Both the position numbers and the translations under genes were made by a program. 64,000 nt of DNA from NCBI GenBank assembly GCA_000992695.1, contig LBUS01000002.1:1-64000 (forward strand). Direction: 5' to 3'. This stretch comes from Candidatus Peregrinibacteria bacterium GW2011_GWF2_38_29 (GTDB lineage: Bacteria > Patescibacteriota > Gracilibacteria > UBA1369 > UBA12463). This document shows, piece by piece, positions 16,886-23,217 of this stretch. Under the pieces are notes generated by a model. That model worked only from the letters and a program-made list of their open reading frames with translations. It was not told the origin of the DNA and ran no database searches. Positions within the stretch are counted from its first letter, which is position 1, and each line of letters begins with the position of its first letter.

Positions 16886-17215
16886 TTAGAAAGCTAGAAT
16901 TTGTATATTTAACTTGAGAGCGATTAGCGCTATTAAAAATACAATAAATGTGATGCCTGCGAATATGGCAATTGTGCTTCCAAACAAACGAATTGCTTCT
17001 TTGCGTTTGCCTTCCAAAAGCATAACAATTGGTTGGTATAGGAAAATGTATGCCATTATTGCGGCTGAAAGTACGAACAATGAAAGCATGCCAATAGGTA
17101 TCAAATAATTTCCCTCTGAATCGCCTGCCAATTTCCCTCCAATGCTGATGCTTGTAACTATAAAAATGATGTATAGAAGTGCCGTTCCTGCATTATAAAA
17201 AGGATTTTTTGTCAT
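16886..17215 (-). CDS. small membrane protein, 109 aa
   Basis: Unrecognised protein with three membrane segments (about 10-27, 40-62 and 80-105), joined by a short basic cytoplasmic loop (EGKRKEAIRLFG). It is the first gene of a two-gene unit; the TauE/SafE gene begins at the next base after its stop. Its ATG lies 25 bp downstream of the intron-bearing tRNA-Asn gene on the same strand, so it may be co-transcribed with that tRNA. It could be an accessory subunit of the permease, but nothing in the sequence proves this. Confidence 0.65.
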   Translation of the reverse strand: MTKNPFYNAGTALLYIIFIVTSISIGGKLAGDSEGNYLIPIGMLSLFVLSAAIMAYIFLYQPIVMLLEGKRKEAIRLFGSTIAIFAGITFIVFLIALIALKLNIQILAF

Positions 17216-17239
17216 AAAGATTGTGTAAATGAAATTGTT

Positions 17240-17542
17240 TGGCTCCCGAGGTCAGGTTCGAACTGACGACCCACCGGTTACATTTATCTTCAAGTTTCCT
17301 TGAAGGATGGACTATATCATCATCCTTTCGGATGCGAGGCGTTTCGACCGTTAAAATTTAGCGGCCTACTCCTTTCGGATAGTCTCTGAACCTTCCGTGA
17401 ATTTTAAAGTTCACGGCTTGGCTGCGGATTACCTTGGTTTTACTTTAGGCTTCCCGCAATTAACCTCGTTTTTCATCCTAAATTTCTTTAGGAAGCTGCG
17501 ATTATTTCACAGCCGGTTGCTCTACCACTGAGCTACTCGGGA
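17240..17542 (-). tRNA. trnN: tRNA-Asn(GUU) interrupted by a group I intron
   Basis: On the minus strand the exons form a complete tRNA. The acceptor stem is TCCCGAG / CTCGGGA with discriminator G and encoded CCA. The D arm is AGCTCAGTGGTAGAGC, the anticodon stem ACCGG / CCGGT, and the T arm GTCAGTTCGAACCTGAC. The loop joins as CTGT + TAA, giving anticodon GUU. The intron (17281-17508) lies between anticodon positions 35 and 36. The five bases before the 5' splice site are able to pair with an internal guide in the intron. Confidence 0.92.
17281..17508 (-). other. group I self-splicing intron, 228 nt, no ORF
   Basis: The 5' exon end GCTGT pairs with GCAGC in the intron to form P1 with a U-G wobble at the splice site, and the last intron base is G. 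The conserved core is plain: GGTAATCCGCAGCCAAGC matches the P4-P6/Q region, and GGAAGGTTCAGAGACTA matches the R/P7 region. Both closely resemble the cyanobacterial tRNA-Leu (IC3) introns. There is no room for a homing endonuclease. Confidence 0.9.
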
Positions 17543-17590
17543 GTTTTAAAGAACAGGAGAATTATACCTATGCTTGAATTTTTTACAATA

Positions 17591-18832
17591 TTATTTTAGC
17601 TGAAAGCAAAAAATCTCACGTGCGACGAACTGATCCGGGCGGTCATAAATCAAAGAAGAGCGTTTTTTTGGAGAAAGGGGAGCGACGGTGAAGCCGAATT
17701 CGAGTGCTTTTTCCGGAATGCTTTCGATATAGCGATAACTAAATTTATCACGGAATGCGGCGAGTGCGAGGATTATCGGGCATTTTATTTTTAATTCGCT
17801 GAGTTTTTTGAGAGTTGCGACGTATAAAGCTTCAAGTTCTGCGCTTATTGCTGCGATTTCTTCGAGCGTTGGTTTTTTGATGAGGCGTGGGCCAAGATAA
17901 GATTCTCCAACAATTGCGTCGATTTTGTCCGGTAAATCGGATGCTTTTAAATCATTTATATCTTTTGCGAAAATGTATGATTTTGGTTCTTGTAATTCAT
18001 ATTCTTTTGAGAGCCAATTAATATTTATTTGTGTGTCTTTGATTGCTTTTTCGGCCTTATCTGAGCCAACAACTTCAGCACCCATCAAAAGTGCTTCGCA
18101 TAAAATTGTGCCGTTTCCGCAGAATGGGTCATAGATTACAGGATTTTTATTTTGAAGCGATGAATCGAACTTATTTATGCCGGAAAGGTTTATCATAATC
18201 TGCGCGGTTTTTGGTGGGAGCATGCCGGAATCCATGTTTCTTGCAGGGCGATTAAAATCGCGATGTTCGTATGATTCAAAATCTTGAATTGCAACCGTTT
18301 CCGTTATATAAATCTTTTCTCCGATTTTTATAATTGAGGCTTCCAAGCCCTTATCTATCATCTTTTCTTCCACGACAATCACATTATGAACGTTCTGAAA
18401 ATCTTTATTTACAAACCTTGAAGAGCGGCCATTTTCTGTCAGAAATTTTTTAATATTTTTTAATGAATTCTTTAGAATATTTTCACTTTTAGCATGTAAA
18501 TTGTGGACACTTATTCCATAAACTATCTTTGAAGATGAAGATGCAAACTTTTCTAAAATGCGGTGAGTGATCACTGCGCAAGCCGTTTCGGTCAGGGTGT
18601 TTACAGGGAACCGGAGTTCGCTCAAAACTTTTGAAATTTTGATTGTTCCACCAAGAATATTCAAAATTCCTTGAGGGTTTGAAAGAGGTTTTGAGAGCGA
18701 TAAGGCGTAAAAACCGTCTTCGTATCCGATCATTTGGTCGCCTTCGCTCATTAGCCCTTTTAATTCCATGAATGACAATTCCGGGACCCTGCCGAGCGAA
18801 AAAATATATAAATTTTGATCTAATGAAACCAT
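17591..18832 (-). CDS. Trm11/RlmL-type (UPF0020) RNA methylase-like protein
   Basis: 413 residues. The N-terminal half (1-190) probably holds a THUMP-like RNA-binding region. The C-terminal half is a Rossmann methyltransferase: PARNMDSGMLPPKTAQIMIN precedes motif I DPFCGNGTILCEAL (about 222-235), then VVGSDKAEKA for the SAM ribose acid residue. The catalytic motif IV, normally (N/D)PPY, reads AIVGESYLGP here, so the activity is uncertain. Relatives modify guanine in tRNA (position 10) or rRNA. The start codon overlaps the start of the divergent gene at 18823 by 10 bp. It follows the tRNA-Asn gene downstream on the same strand. Confidence 0.75.
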   Translation of the reverse strand: MVSLDQNLYIFSLGRVPELSFMELKGLMSEGDQMIGYEDGFYALSLSKPLSNPQGILNILGGTIKISKVLSELRFPVNTLTETACAVITHRILEKFASSSSKIVYGISVHNLHAKSENILKNSLKNIKKFLTENGRSSRFVNKDFQNVHNVIVVEEKMIDKGLEASIIKIGEKIYITETVAIQDFESYEHRDFNRPARNMDSGMLPPKTAQIMINLSGINKFDSSLQNKNPVIYDPFCGNGTILCEALLMGAEVVGSDKAEKAIKDTQININWLSKEYELQEPKSYIFAKDINDLKASDLPDKIDAIVGESYLGPRLIKKPTLEEIAAISAELEALYVATLKKLSELKIKCPIILALAAFRDKFSYRYIESIPEKALEFGFTVAPLSPKKRSSLIYDRPDQFVAREIFCFQLK

Positions 18833-19104
18833 CTAATTTTGTTACTTTGGCTGTGATTTGTGTTCTAAGTATAGCTATATTCATGTTTTTTGGCTATAGC
18901 ATTGGAAGATATGTGCAAATGGACGCTATGCGAGGCGGAATTGAGTTTATTCCGGATATCAATCCCGGAGTTTGTGCGGTTGATATAAATGAAATTACTG
19001 ATTATGAATTGCGCGGGAGTATAGGTGAAAAACATGTGCGAGTGCGATATAAAGGCAAAGTTGTGATTCCTGATGCGGCTCGAAATTTTACGATTCAATA
19101 TTAA
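18823..19104 (+). CDS. small membrane-anchored hypothetical protein
   Basis: I use the ATG at 18823 (MKPSNFVTL), giving 93 residues; upstream codons would run into the divergent methylase gene. One N-terminal membrane helix (about residues 6-28, ending in a GYSIGRY turn) is followed by a 65-residue soluble domain with one cysteine and beta-strand character (KHVRVRYKGKVVIPDAA). Family unknown. It precedes ssb by 92 bp and could share its promoter region. The two divergent starts overlap, so expression of one may interfere with the other. Confidence 0.55.
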   Translation: MKPSNFVTLAVICVLSIAIFMFFGYSIGRYVQMDAMRGGIEFIPDINPGVCAVDINEITDYELRGSIGEKHVRVRYKGKVVIPDAARNFTIQY

Positions 19105-19195
19105 CCTTTATCCGACAAGCGGTTTTTATTGTGCGGTCGATTTTTGCGTATTATAGTGTCAACGATTTTTCATCAAAAATTTAACAAAAATTTAT

Positions 19196-19720
19196 ATGGC
19201 GATGTCTTTAAACAGAGTTCAATTGATTGGAAACGTGACGCGTGATCCTGAAATGCGCGAAATTCCGGGCGGAAGCATGGTTGCAAGCTTTGGAATTGCA
19301 ACAAATTTTACATGGAATGATGCTCAGGGAAATCGTCAGTCAAAAGTCGAATTTCATAATATTGTGGCCTGGAGGAAACTGGCTGAAATTTGCTCAACTT
19401 ATTTGAAAAAGGGAAGCAAAGTTTTTATTGAAGGAAGGCTTCAGACTCGAGAATGGGAAGGCCAAGATGGTGTAAAAAGATATAGGACTGAAATTATTGC
19501 GGATAATATGATTATGTTGGATAAAAAGGGGAGCGAATCGGGCGAAATGGGTGCTGGTATGGGTGCAGGAGCAAGCGCGGGTGCGAGTTATGCGGAAAGA
19601 CCACATAAGGCGGTTGCAAAGAAGGCTGAGGGCTCTGGCGAGGGTGCGGGCGCGGATGAAATGGCGGTTGATGCTGTGCCGGCTGGAGAAGAAATTAATA
19701 TTGAGGACTTGCCATTTTAG
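19196..19720 (+). CDS. ssb: single-stranded DNA-binding protein
   Basis: 174 residues. The OB fold covers about 1-112, with the usual start SLNRVQLIGNVTRDPEMR, the WRKLAEICSTYLKKGSKVFI block and the EGRLQTREWEGQDG loop. A Gly/Ala-rich flexible linker follows (about 118-160). The acidic tip ends EDLPF, the standard docking site for DNA-repair and replication partners. It binds ssDNA in replication, recombination and repair. The gene stands alone rather than between rpsF and rpsR. The leader is A/T-rich without Shine-Dalgarno sequence. A dispersed repeat and a palindromic terminator follow. Confidence 0.95.
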   Translation: MAMSLNRVQLIGNVTRDPEMREIPGGSMVASFGIATNFTWNDAQGNRQSKVEFHNIVAWRKLAEICSTYLKKGSKVFIEGRLQTREWEGQDGVKRYRTEIIADNMIMLDKKGSESGEMGAGMGAGASAGASYAERPHKAVAKKAEGSGEGAGADEMAVDAVPAGEEINIEDLPF

Positions 19721-19762
19721 AGGATGGCGGTTTAGTTTTGAGCTTGCCGCGCAGGCCGGAAA

Positions 19763-19805
19763 GGAATTCTATGTAATGCAATAAAATAAAAATTGCGTAA
19801 TATTT
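19763..19805 (+). repeat. dispersed intergenic repeat A, copy 1
   Basis: 43 bp beginning GGAATTCTATGTAATGC that match 58638-58680 with four differences. The unit contains a small inverted repeat (GCAAT ... ATTGC). Both copies are preceded by TTTTGAGCT at a short distance. Confidence 0.65.
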
Positions 19806-19825
19806 TTTTGCCCCGGGGCAAAAAA
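19804..19825. terminator. loopless palindrome, likely bidirectional terminator
   Basis: T6-GCCCC-GGGGC-A6, a perfect 22-bp palindrome after ssb. As RNA it gives a short GC stem with a U or A tract on either strand. Confidence 0.6.
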
Positions 19826-19918
19826 TTGTTATTAAAATTGAGATTTATTTTTTGAGATATTTTTTCGCGTTTGCCATTTTTATTAAATCAATTATAATAA
19901 GCCCTCATTTTAATATTT

Positions 19919-20305
19919 ATGGGAAAAGTAAAAAACTTAGACGATGTTTTGCCTCTTGATGATGATCCTTTGTCTAAAGACGAGGTTGATGCTTTGTGCA
20001 ATGATAGGCCGAAAACTCGCGGTGGATGCGTTGGTGCTTATAGGCCATGTCCTCATATCTCTTGTCATCATAATTTGTATTTGAATGTTAATGAAGAAAC
20101 AGGAGCGGTTTCGCTTAATAATGCCGGTGTTGACGTCCTTGCTGTTGATCCTGACAAGTCGTGCGCTTTGGATATTGCTGATGCGGGCGAGCACTCTTCA
20201 GACGAGGTTCAGTGGGTCATGCCTTCTTTGTCCGTTGACGCTATTGAGCGCATAGAGCAAGTTGCCTTAAGAAGGCTTAGGCCTTATCTTAGGAGGATTT
20301 TATAA
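19919..20305 (+). CDS. short paralogue of the sigma-region-4-like Cys protein
   Basis: 128 residues, clearly related to the protein at 12071. It shares RPCPHISCHHNLYLNVNEET, KSCALDIAD and the spacing to a C-terminal helical region. The N-terminal coiled coil and the acidic tail are absent. The helix-turn-helix has drifted: WVMPSLSVDAIERIEQVAL replaces VMNLTRERIRQ, so classical -35 recognition is doubtful, although the final helix (LRRLRPYLRRIL) is strongly basic. Promoter boxes TTGCCA and TATAAT (16 bp) lie just upstream, and a terminator follows 8 bp after the stop, so it is monocistronic. Function unknown, probably nucleic-acid binding. Confidence 0.65.
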   Translation: MGKVKNLDDVLPLDDDPLSKDEVDALCNDRPKTRGGCVGAYRPCPHISCHHNLYLNVNEETGAVSLNNAGVDVLAVDPDKSCALDIADAGEHSSDEVQWVMPSLSVDAIERIEQVALRRLRPYLRRIL

Positions 20306-20312
20306 TATAAAT

Positions 20313-20351
20313 AAAAAGCCACTCAGAAGTATTTGTGTGAGTGGCTTTTTT
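20313..20351. terminator. bidirectional intrinsic terminator
   Basis: AAAAAGCCACTCA ... TGAGTGGCTTTTTT: a GC-containing stem with A5 and T6 flanks, usable from both strands. It serves the gene at 19919 and the leftward short unit. Confidence 0.85.
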
Positions 20352-20488
20352 GATAAATTCCAACTTATTTATCTTCTTTATTGTTACTTTATTTTTTGTT
20401 TTTGTTTTTGAGGAATGTCTTCCTTTTGTGTTTTTGTTGGCATTGTTGGGATGCCAAAGTAACAATTCAGAGATTTGAATGAACAAAT
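20313..20488 (-). ncRNA. short leftward transcription unit (small RNA or tiny-protein mRNA)
   Basis: A strong promoter (20495-20523) and the bidirectional terminator define a minus-strand transcript of about 175 nt. It holds two tiny overlapping basic frames: an ATG frame at 20384-20443 (19 aa, MPTKTQKEDIP...) and a TTG frame at 20389-20457 (22 aa, with KHKRKTFLKNKNKK at its end). Either the RNA itself or one of these peptides could be the product. I cannot decide from the sequence. Confidence 0.5.
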
Positions 20489-20494
20489 CCTATA

Positions 20495-20523
20495 ATTATA
20501 GCAGAGATTAGCTGAAAAGTCAA
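20495..20523 (-). promoter_or_regulatory. strong sigma70-type promoter, leftward
   Basis: On the minus strand TTGACT, a 17-bp spacer and a perfect TATAAT. The predicted start is near 20488. No annotated protein gene lies downstream. Confidence 0.7.
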
Positions 20524-20539
20524 AGCTGGAATTCGGGCA

Positions 20540-20548
20540 TGTTATAAT
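20540..20548 (+). promoter_or_regulatory. extended -10 promoter of gmk
   Basis: TGTTATAAT (TGnTATAAT) ends six bases before the ATG of gmk, which predicts a leaderless mRNA. Confidence 0.55.
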
Positions 20549-20554
20549 AGGCGC

Positions 20555-21112
20555 ATGAGTAAATTAGTTTTAATTGTTGGACCGTCCGGATCAGGTAAGG
20601 GGACTGTAATTGAGGAGCTTAAAAAGCGTCATCCGGAGTTTGTTTATCCGGTTTCTTGCACAACGCGCGCTCCGCGCGCGGGCGAAATTCCCGGCACGAC
20701 TTATAATTACATTTCCGAAGAAGAATTCAAAAAAAATATAGAAAACGGCGAATTTTTGGAATGGGCGGAAGTGCATAAGCAAAGCTATTACGGTACTCTC
20801 AAAAAACCGATTTTAGAGGCTCTTGAAAGTGGAAAAACAGTGGTTCGTGAAGTTGATATTCAGGGATTCAAATCTATAAAAAATATATTTCCAAAAGAAC
20901 AATTACTTTCCATATTTTTAATTTCAAGTTTGGATGAGCTTAAGGCGCGAATTCTGCACCGCGGTCCAATGTCGGATGAAGAGCTTGCGCGAAGAATGCA
21001 AAGCGCAACGAACGAGATGAGCGATTCTGTTTTGTGCGATTTCAAAGTGAAGAGTCCGCAGGGGAAAATCAAGGAGATTACAGATGAGGTTGAAAAGATT
21101 ATTTTGAATTGA
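20555..21112 (+). CDS. gmk: guanylate kinase
   Basis: 185 residues, normal length. The P-loop is GPSGSGKGT (residues 9-17). The GMP-binding part has SCTTRAPRAGEIPGTTYNYI (about 34-53) and the LID-like region ends with ARRMQSATNEM. It converts GMP to GDP with ATP in the cytosol. The start codon lies six bases after a TATAAT, so the mRNA appears leaderless. The neighbours are unrelated; the usual rpoZ partner is missing. A terminator is not obvious after the stop. Confidence 0.95.
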   Translation: MSKLVLIVGPSGSGKGTVIEELKKRHPEFVYPVSCTTRAPRAGEIPGTTYNYISEEEFKKNIENGEFLEWAEVHKQSYYGTLKKPILEALESGKTVVREVDIQGFKSIKNIFPKEQLLSIFLISSLDELKARILHRGPMSDEELARRMQSATNEMSDSVLCDFKVKSPQGKIKEITDEVEKIILN

Positions 21113-21171
21113 AATTTGCGTTATTTGGAATGTTTGTTAGAATAAAATCTTATTTAATTTTTTTATAAATA

Positions 21172-21537
21172 ATGGTTTTCGGAAGAATTGAGAACGTTGG
21201 CATTACAGAAACTATATTGCCCGGCAGTCAGGCGTGGCGAGACTTGTGTCGTGCGTTTTATAGTTACGTAACTTCCGTGGCTCCTGGCGGAAAACACATT
21301 AAAAGGAAAGTTGTACGTGTTAGTGCTATTATTGATGGAGTTAGAATTGATGATATTTTATGTGCGGTGTATGACAGTTGTGTCCGTATTTTGAATAGGA
21401 GTTCGTGTTGTGGCAAAGAGCGTCGTCGCGATATTGAATTAATAGTTAAAGAGATTTGTGACCAGCTTAAAGACAAAGGACTATTGGTTGGCGGTGCGAT
21501 TTCTGATTTTTATTACGAATATAGAGAAGAATTATGA
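21172..21537 (+). CDS. hypothetical protein, 121 aa
   Basis: Unrecognised soluble protein with four or more cysteines, including a CC pair (NRSSCCGKERRRDI). The sequence has a positively charged centre (KHIKRKVVRV) and an aromatic C-terminus (SDFYYEYREEL). A TTGCGT / TAGAAT pair lies upstream. Its last six bases overlap a convergent 62-aa ORF. It belongs to the set of small lineage-specific genes in this window. Confidence 0.55.
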   Translation: MVFGRIENVGITETILPGSQAWRDLCRAFYSYVTSVAPGGKHIKRKVVRVSAIIDGVRIDDILCAVYDSCVRILNRSSCCGKERRRDIELIVKEICDQLKDKGLLVGGAISDFYYEYREEL

Positions 21538-21720
21538 GCCAAAGTAGTTAACTTTTTGTAAGTCTTCTAATGTTGCTTGTATTTGATTTCCGGTTTCAAC
21601 TTGGATCGTTTGGGGTTGTTCGATTTTGATAATTTCCGTGGATGGTGTATGTAAATGCAAATATTTTATTGTTGAGTCTGCGCTTGATCGTATGCCGGTT
21701 TCCATGTTCATTGGTTTCAT
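21532..21720 (-). CDS. hypothetical protein, 62 aa
   Basis: A 62-residue ATG-started frame with ordinary amino-acid composition and no hydrophobic segment. It begins about 30 bp downstream of a minus-strand terminator hairpin, after an A/T-rich leader (AACAATATAAATATG) like that of other genes here. Its end overlaps the convergent hypothetical gene by six bases. Family unknown. It could be a chance ORF, but its leader and lack of rare codon runs favour a real small gene. Confidence 0.4.
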   Translation of the reverse strand: MKPMNMETGIRSSADSTIKYLHLHTPSTEIIKIEQPQTIQVETGNQIQATLEDLQKVNYFGS

Positions 21721-21750
21721 ATTTATATTGTTAAAAAATAATATACATAC

Positions 21751-21777
21751 AAAAAACGCCTCTCGCGGTGGAGAGGC
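21751..21777 (-). terminator. intrinsic terminator, leftward
   Basis: On the minus strand GCCTCTC-N6-GAGAGGC is followed by a G and T6. No protein gene ends here, so it points to a non-coding transcript from the right. Confidence 0.8.
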
Positions 21778-21865
21778 TTATTTTTAACGTGAAAATCTCT
21801 CCATCGCTATGGGCTTGTAATCGTAAGGCTGATAATGAGAGATTTTTGTACCATCAAAATATAAA
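21751..21865 (-). ncRNA. candidate structured small RNA
   Basis: Upstream of the terminator (minus strand) a perfect 10-bp stem, AAAATCTCTC / GAGAGATTTT (21792-21801 with 21837-21846), closes a loop of about 35 nt that can fold further. The stem plus terminator occupy about 110 nt without any coding frame. The 5' end is not defined; possible promoter boxes around 21870-21895 are weak. Confidence 0.4.
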
Positions 21866-21922
21866 ACGAATTTTTTGTGAATTTGTTTCAATGTGGTAGA
21901 ATTTGGGGCGTTATTTCATCGT

Positions 21923-21940
21923 TGGGGTGTCGCCAAGTGG
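21923..21940 (+). repeat. tRNA-Gln 5' fragment
   Basis: TGGGGTGTCGCCAAGTGG is identical to the first 18 bases of the tRNA-Gln gene at 22030, 107 bp upstream of it. The match stops inside the D arm. Confidence 0.7.
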
Positions 21941-22029
21941 GAACTCCGCTTCGCTTCGTTGCCGCTTGTGTGTAAGCCAATGTAATGTACGTTAATAGAT
22001 GTTGTTGTAGATTGTAAGCTTATTTCCTC

Positions 22030-22103
22030 TGGGGTGTCGCCAAGTGGTAAGGCAACTGGCTCTGAACCAGTCACCCGGGGTTCGAATCCCTGCACCCCAG
22101 CCA
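22030..22103 (+). tRNA. trnQ: tRNA-Gln(CUG)
   Basis: The acceptor stem TGGGGTG / CACCCCA is followed by discriminator G and encoded CCA. The anticodon loop CTCTGAA carries CUG, and the T arm has GGGGTTCGAATCCC. It marks the left edge of the metal/redox gene block. Confidence 0.93.
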
Positions 22104-22209
22104 AGAATGTTTTTTTATTTAATTATGAAAGAAAAATCTTTCTTGTTTTGTATTATGGATAGAAAGATCGATCAATCTAATTAATCAATTTTATTAACAA
22201 AAAAGTAGT

Positions 22210-22590
22210 ATGAAAAAAACAATGTTAGGATTGGGAGTGTTAGTGTCGGCTTTGAGTCTTGTTGGGTTGTCTACAGGAGTAGTTTTTGCTTATCAAGGTA
22301 ATCCAAGCGTTCAGGGGCCAAATTATACAGCAGAACGTCACGAAGCTATGACTCAGGCATTTGAGAAGGGAGATTATAGTGCTTGGAAAAATCTTATGCA
22401 GGGACGAGGTAGAGTAACGCAAGTTGTCAATGAAGGTAACTTCACAAAATTTGCTGAGGCACATAAATTGGCAGTGCAGGGAAAAACCGTTGAAGCACAG
22501 AAAATTCGTCAAGAGCTTGGACTGGGATTACAAAATGGTTCCGGTAAAGCAGCAGGAAAAATGGGTTCTGGGAGAGGCTTGAATCGTTAA
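22210..22590 (+). CDS. small secreted Gly-rich protein
   Basis: 126 residues. The N-terminal signal peptide spans about 1-27 and ends near VVFAYQG. The mature part is a short helical domain with AERHEAMTQAFEKGDYSAW, NFTKFAEAHKLAVQGK and IRQELGLG, then a Gly/Lys-rich tail. Similar small secreted proteins with Asp-Tyr-x-Ala-Trp and Ala-His motifs are common in CPR bacteria, but I know no function. No cysteines, so not a classical metallothionein. It sits between tRNA-Gln and the ECF sigma gene and may belong to the stimulon of that sigma factor. Confidence 0.65.
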   Translation: MKKTMLGLGVLVSALSLVGLSTGVVFAYQGNPSVQGPNYTAERHEAMTQAFEKGDYSAWKNLMQGRGRVTQVVNEGNFTKFAEAHKLAVQGKTVEAQKIRQELGLGLQNGSGKAAGKMGSGRGLNR

Positions 22591-22606
22591 AATGCCAAGG
22601 TTTCGG

Positions 22607-22644
22607 ATACACTAAATTCCGATCATGATCGGAATTTAGTGTAT
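22607..22644. promoter_or_regulatory. 38-bp perfect palindrome, likely operator or RNA hairpin
   Basis: A perfect palindrome centred on GATCATGATC with flanking AATTCC / GGAATT arms. It lies 30 bp before the ECF sigma ATG and covers the -35 region of the likely promoter (TAAAAT at 22662). There is no T-tract, so a simple terminator is unlikely. Confidence 0.6.
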
Positions 22645-22674
22645 ATATCGTGAGTTTTATGTAAAATATCTTGT

Positions 22675-23217
22675 ATGATAAACAATGAGAAGTTTACGGA
22701 TGAAGAAATAGTTGAGAAAGTCCGATCTGTTGATCAGGAATTTTATGTAGTGATTATGGAAAGATATCAGAATAAACTCTTGAGATATGCTATGAATATA
22801 ACCGGAGATGAGGATACGGCGGTGGATGTTGTGCAAGAGTCTTTTATTAAGGCTTTTATTAATTTGAAAAGTTTTGATCTGAAGAAAAAGTTTTCCAGTT
22901 GGATCTATCGGATTGTTCACAATGAAGCGATGAACAGTGTAAAAAAATATCTAAAAGAGACACCTCTCCCGGACCATATTGATTCCCAAAGTGATGAAGA
23001 TCTTGAAGATGATTTTAAGCAGAAAGAAACTGTAGCTAAAGTTAAAAAATGTTTGAAAAAAATACCGTTATTATATTCTGAGCCCCTTTCTCTTTATTTC
23101 ATTGAAGAAAAATCATATGAGGAGATAAGCGATATATTGCGAATACCAATGGGTACAGTCGCTATTCGTATTAACCGAGCAAAAAAATTAATGAAAAATA
23201 TATGTCAAAAGAATTAA
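22675..23217 (+). CDS. ECF-type RNA polymerase sigma factor
   Basis: 180 residues. Region 2 (about 20-90) has MERYQNKLLRYAMNITGD, AVDVVQESFIKAFINLKSFD and FSSWIYRIVHNEAMNSVKK. Region 4 (about 120-175) has LSLYFIEEKSYEEISDILRI and GTVAIRINRAKKLMKNI. Its stop overlaps the ATG of the following membrane gene by 16 bp, as expected for a sigma/anti-sigma pair. A TGTAAAAT -10 seven bases before the ATG suggests a leaderless transcript. The palindrome just upstream is the best candidate for control. It is distinct from the sigma factor at 3924. Confidence 0.9.
   Translation: MINNEKFTDEEIVEKVRSVDQEFYVVIMERYQNKLLRYAMNITGDEDTAVDVVQESFIKAFINLKSFDLKKKFSSWIYRIVHNEAMNSVKKYLKETPLPDHIDSQSDEDLEDDFKQKETVAKVKKCLKKIPLLYSEPLSLYFIEEKSYEEISDILRIPMGTVAIRINRAKKLMKNICQKN

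Noticed and set aside
20289-20486. 65-aa minus-strand ORF opposite the small unit
   Set aside because: It reads through the terminator hairpin (AxLFIYI end) and its start lies at the edge of the predicted transcript; the shorter basic frames are better candidates.
22597-22650. Rho-independent terminator after the small secreted protein gene
   Set aside because: The palindrome is strong, but no T-tract follows on either strand; an operator or switch fits better.
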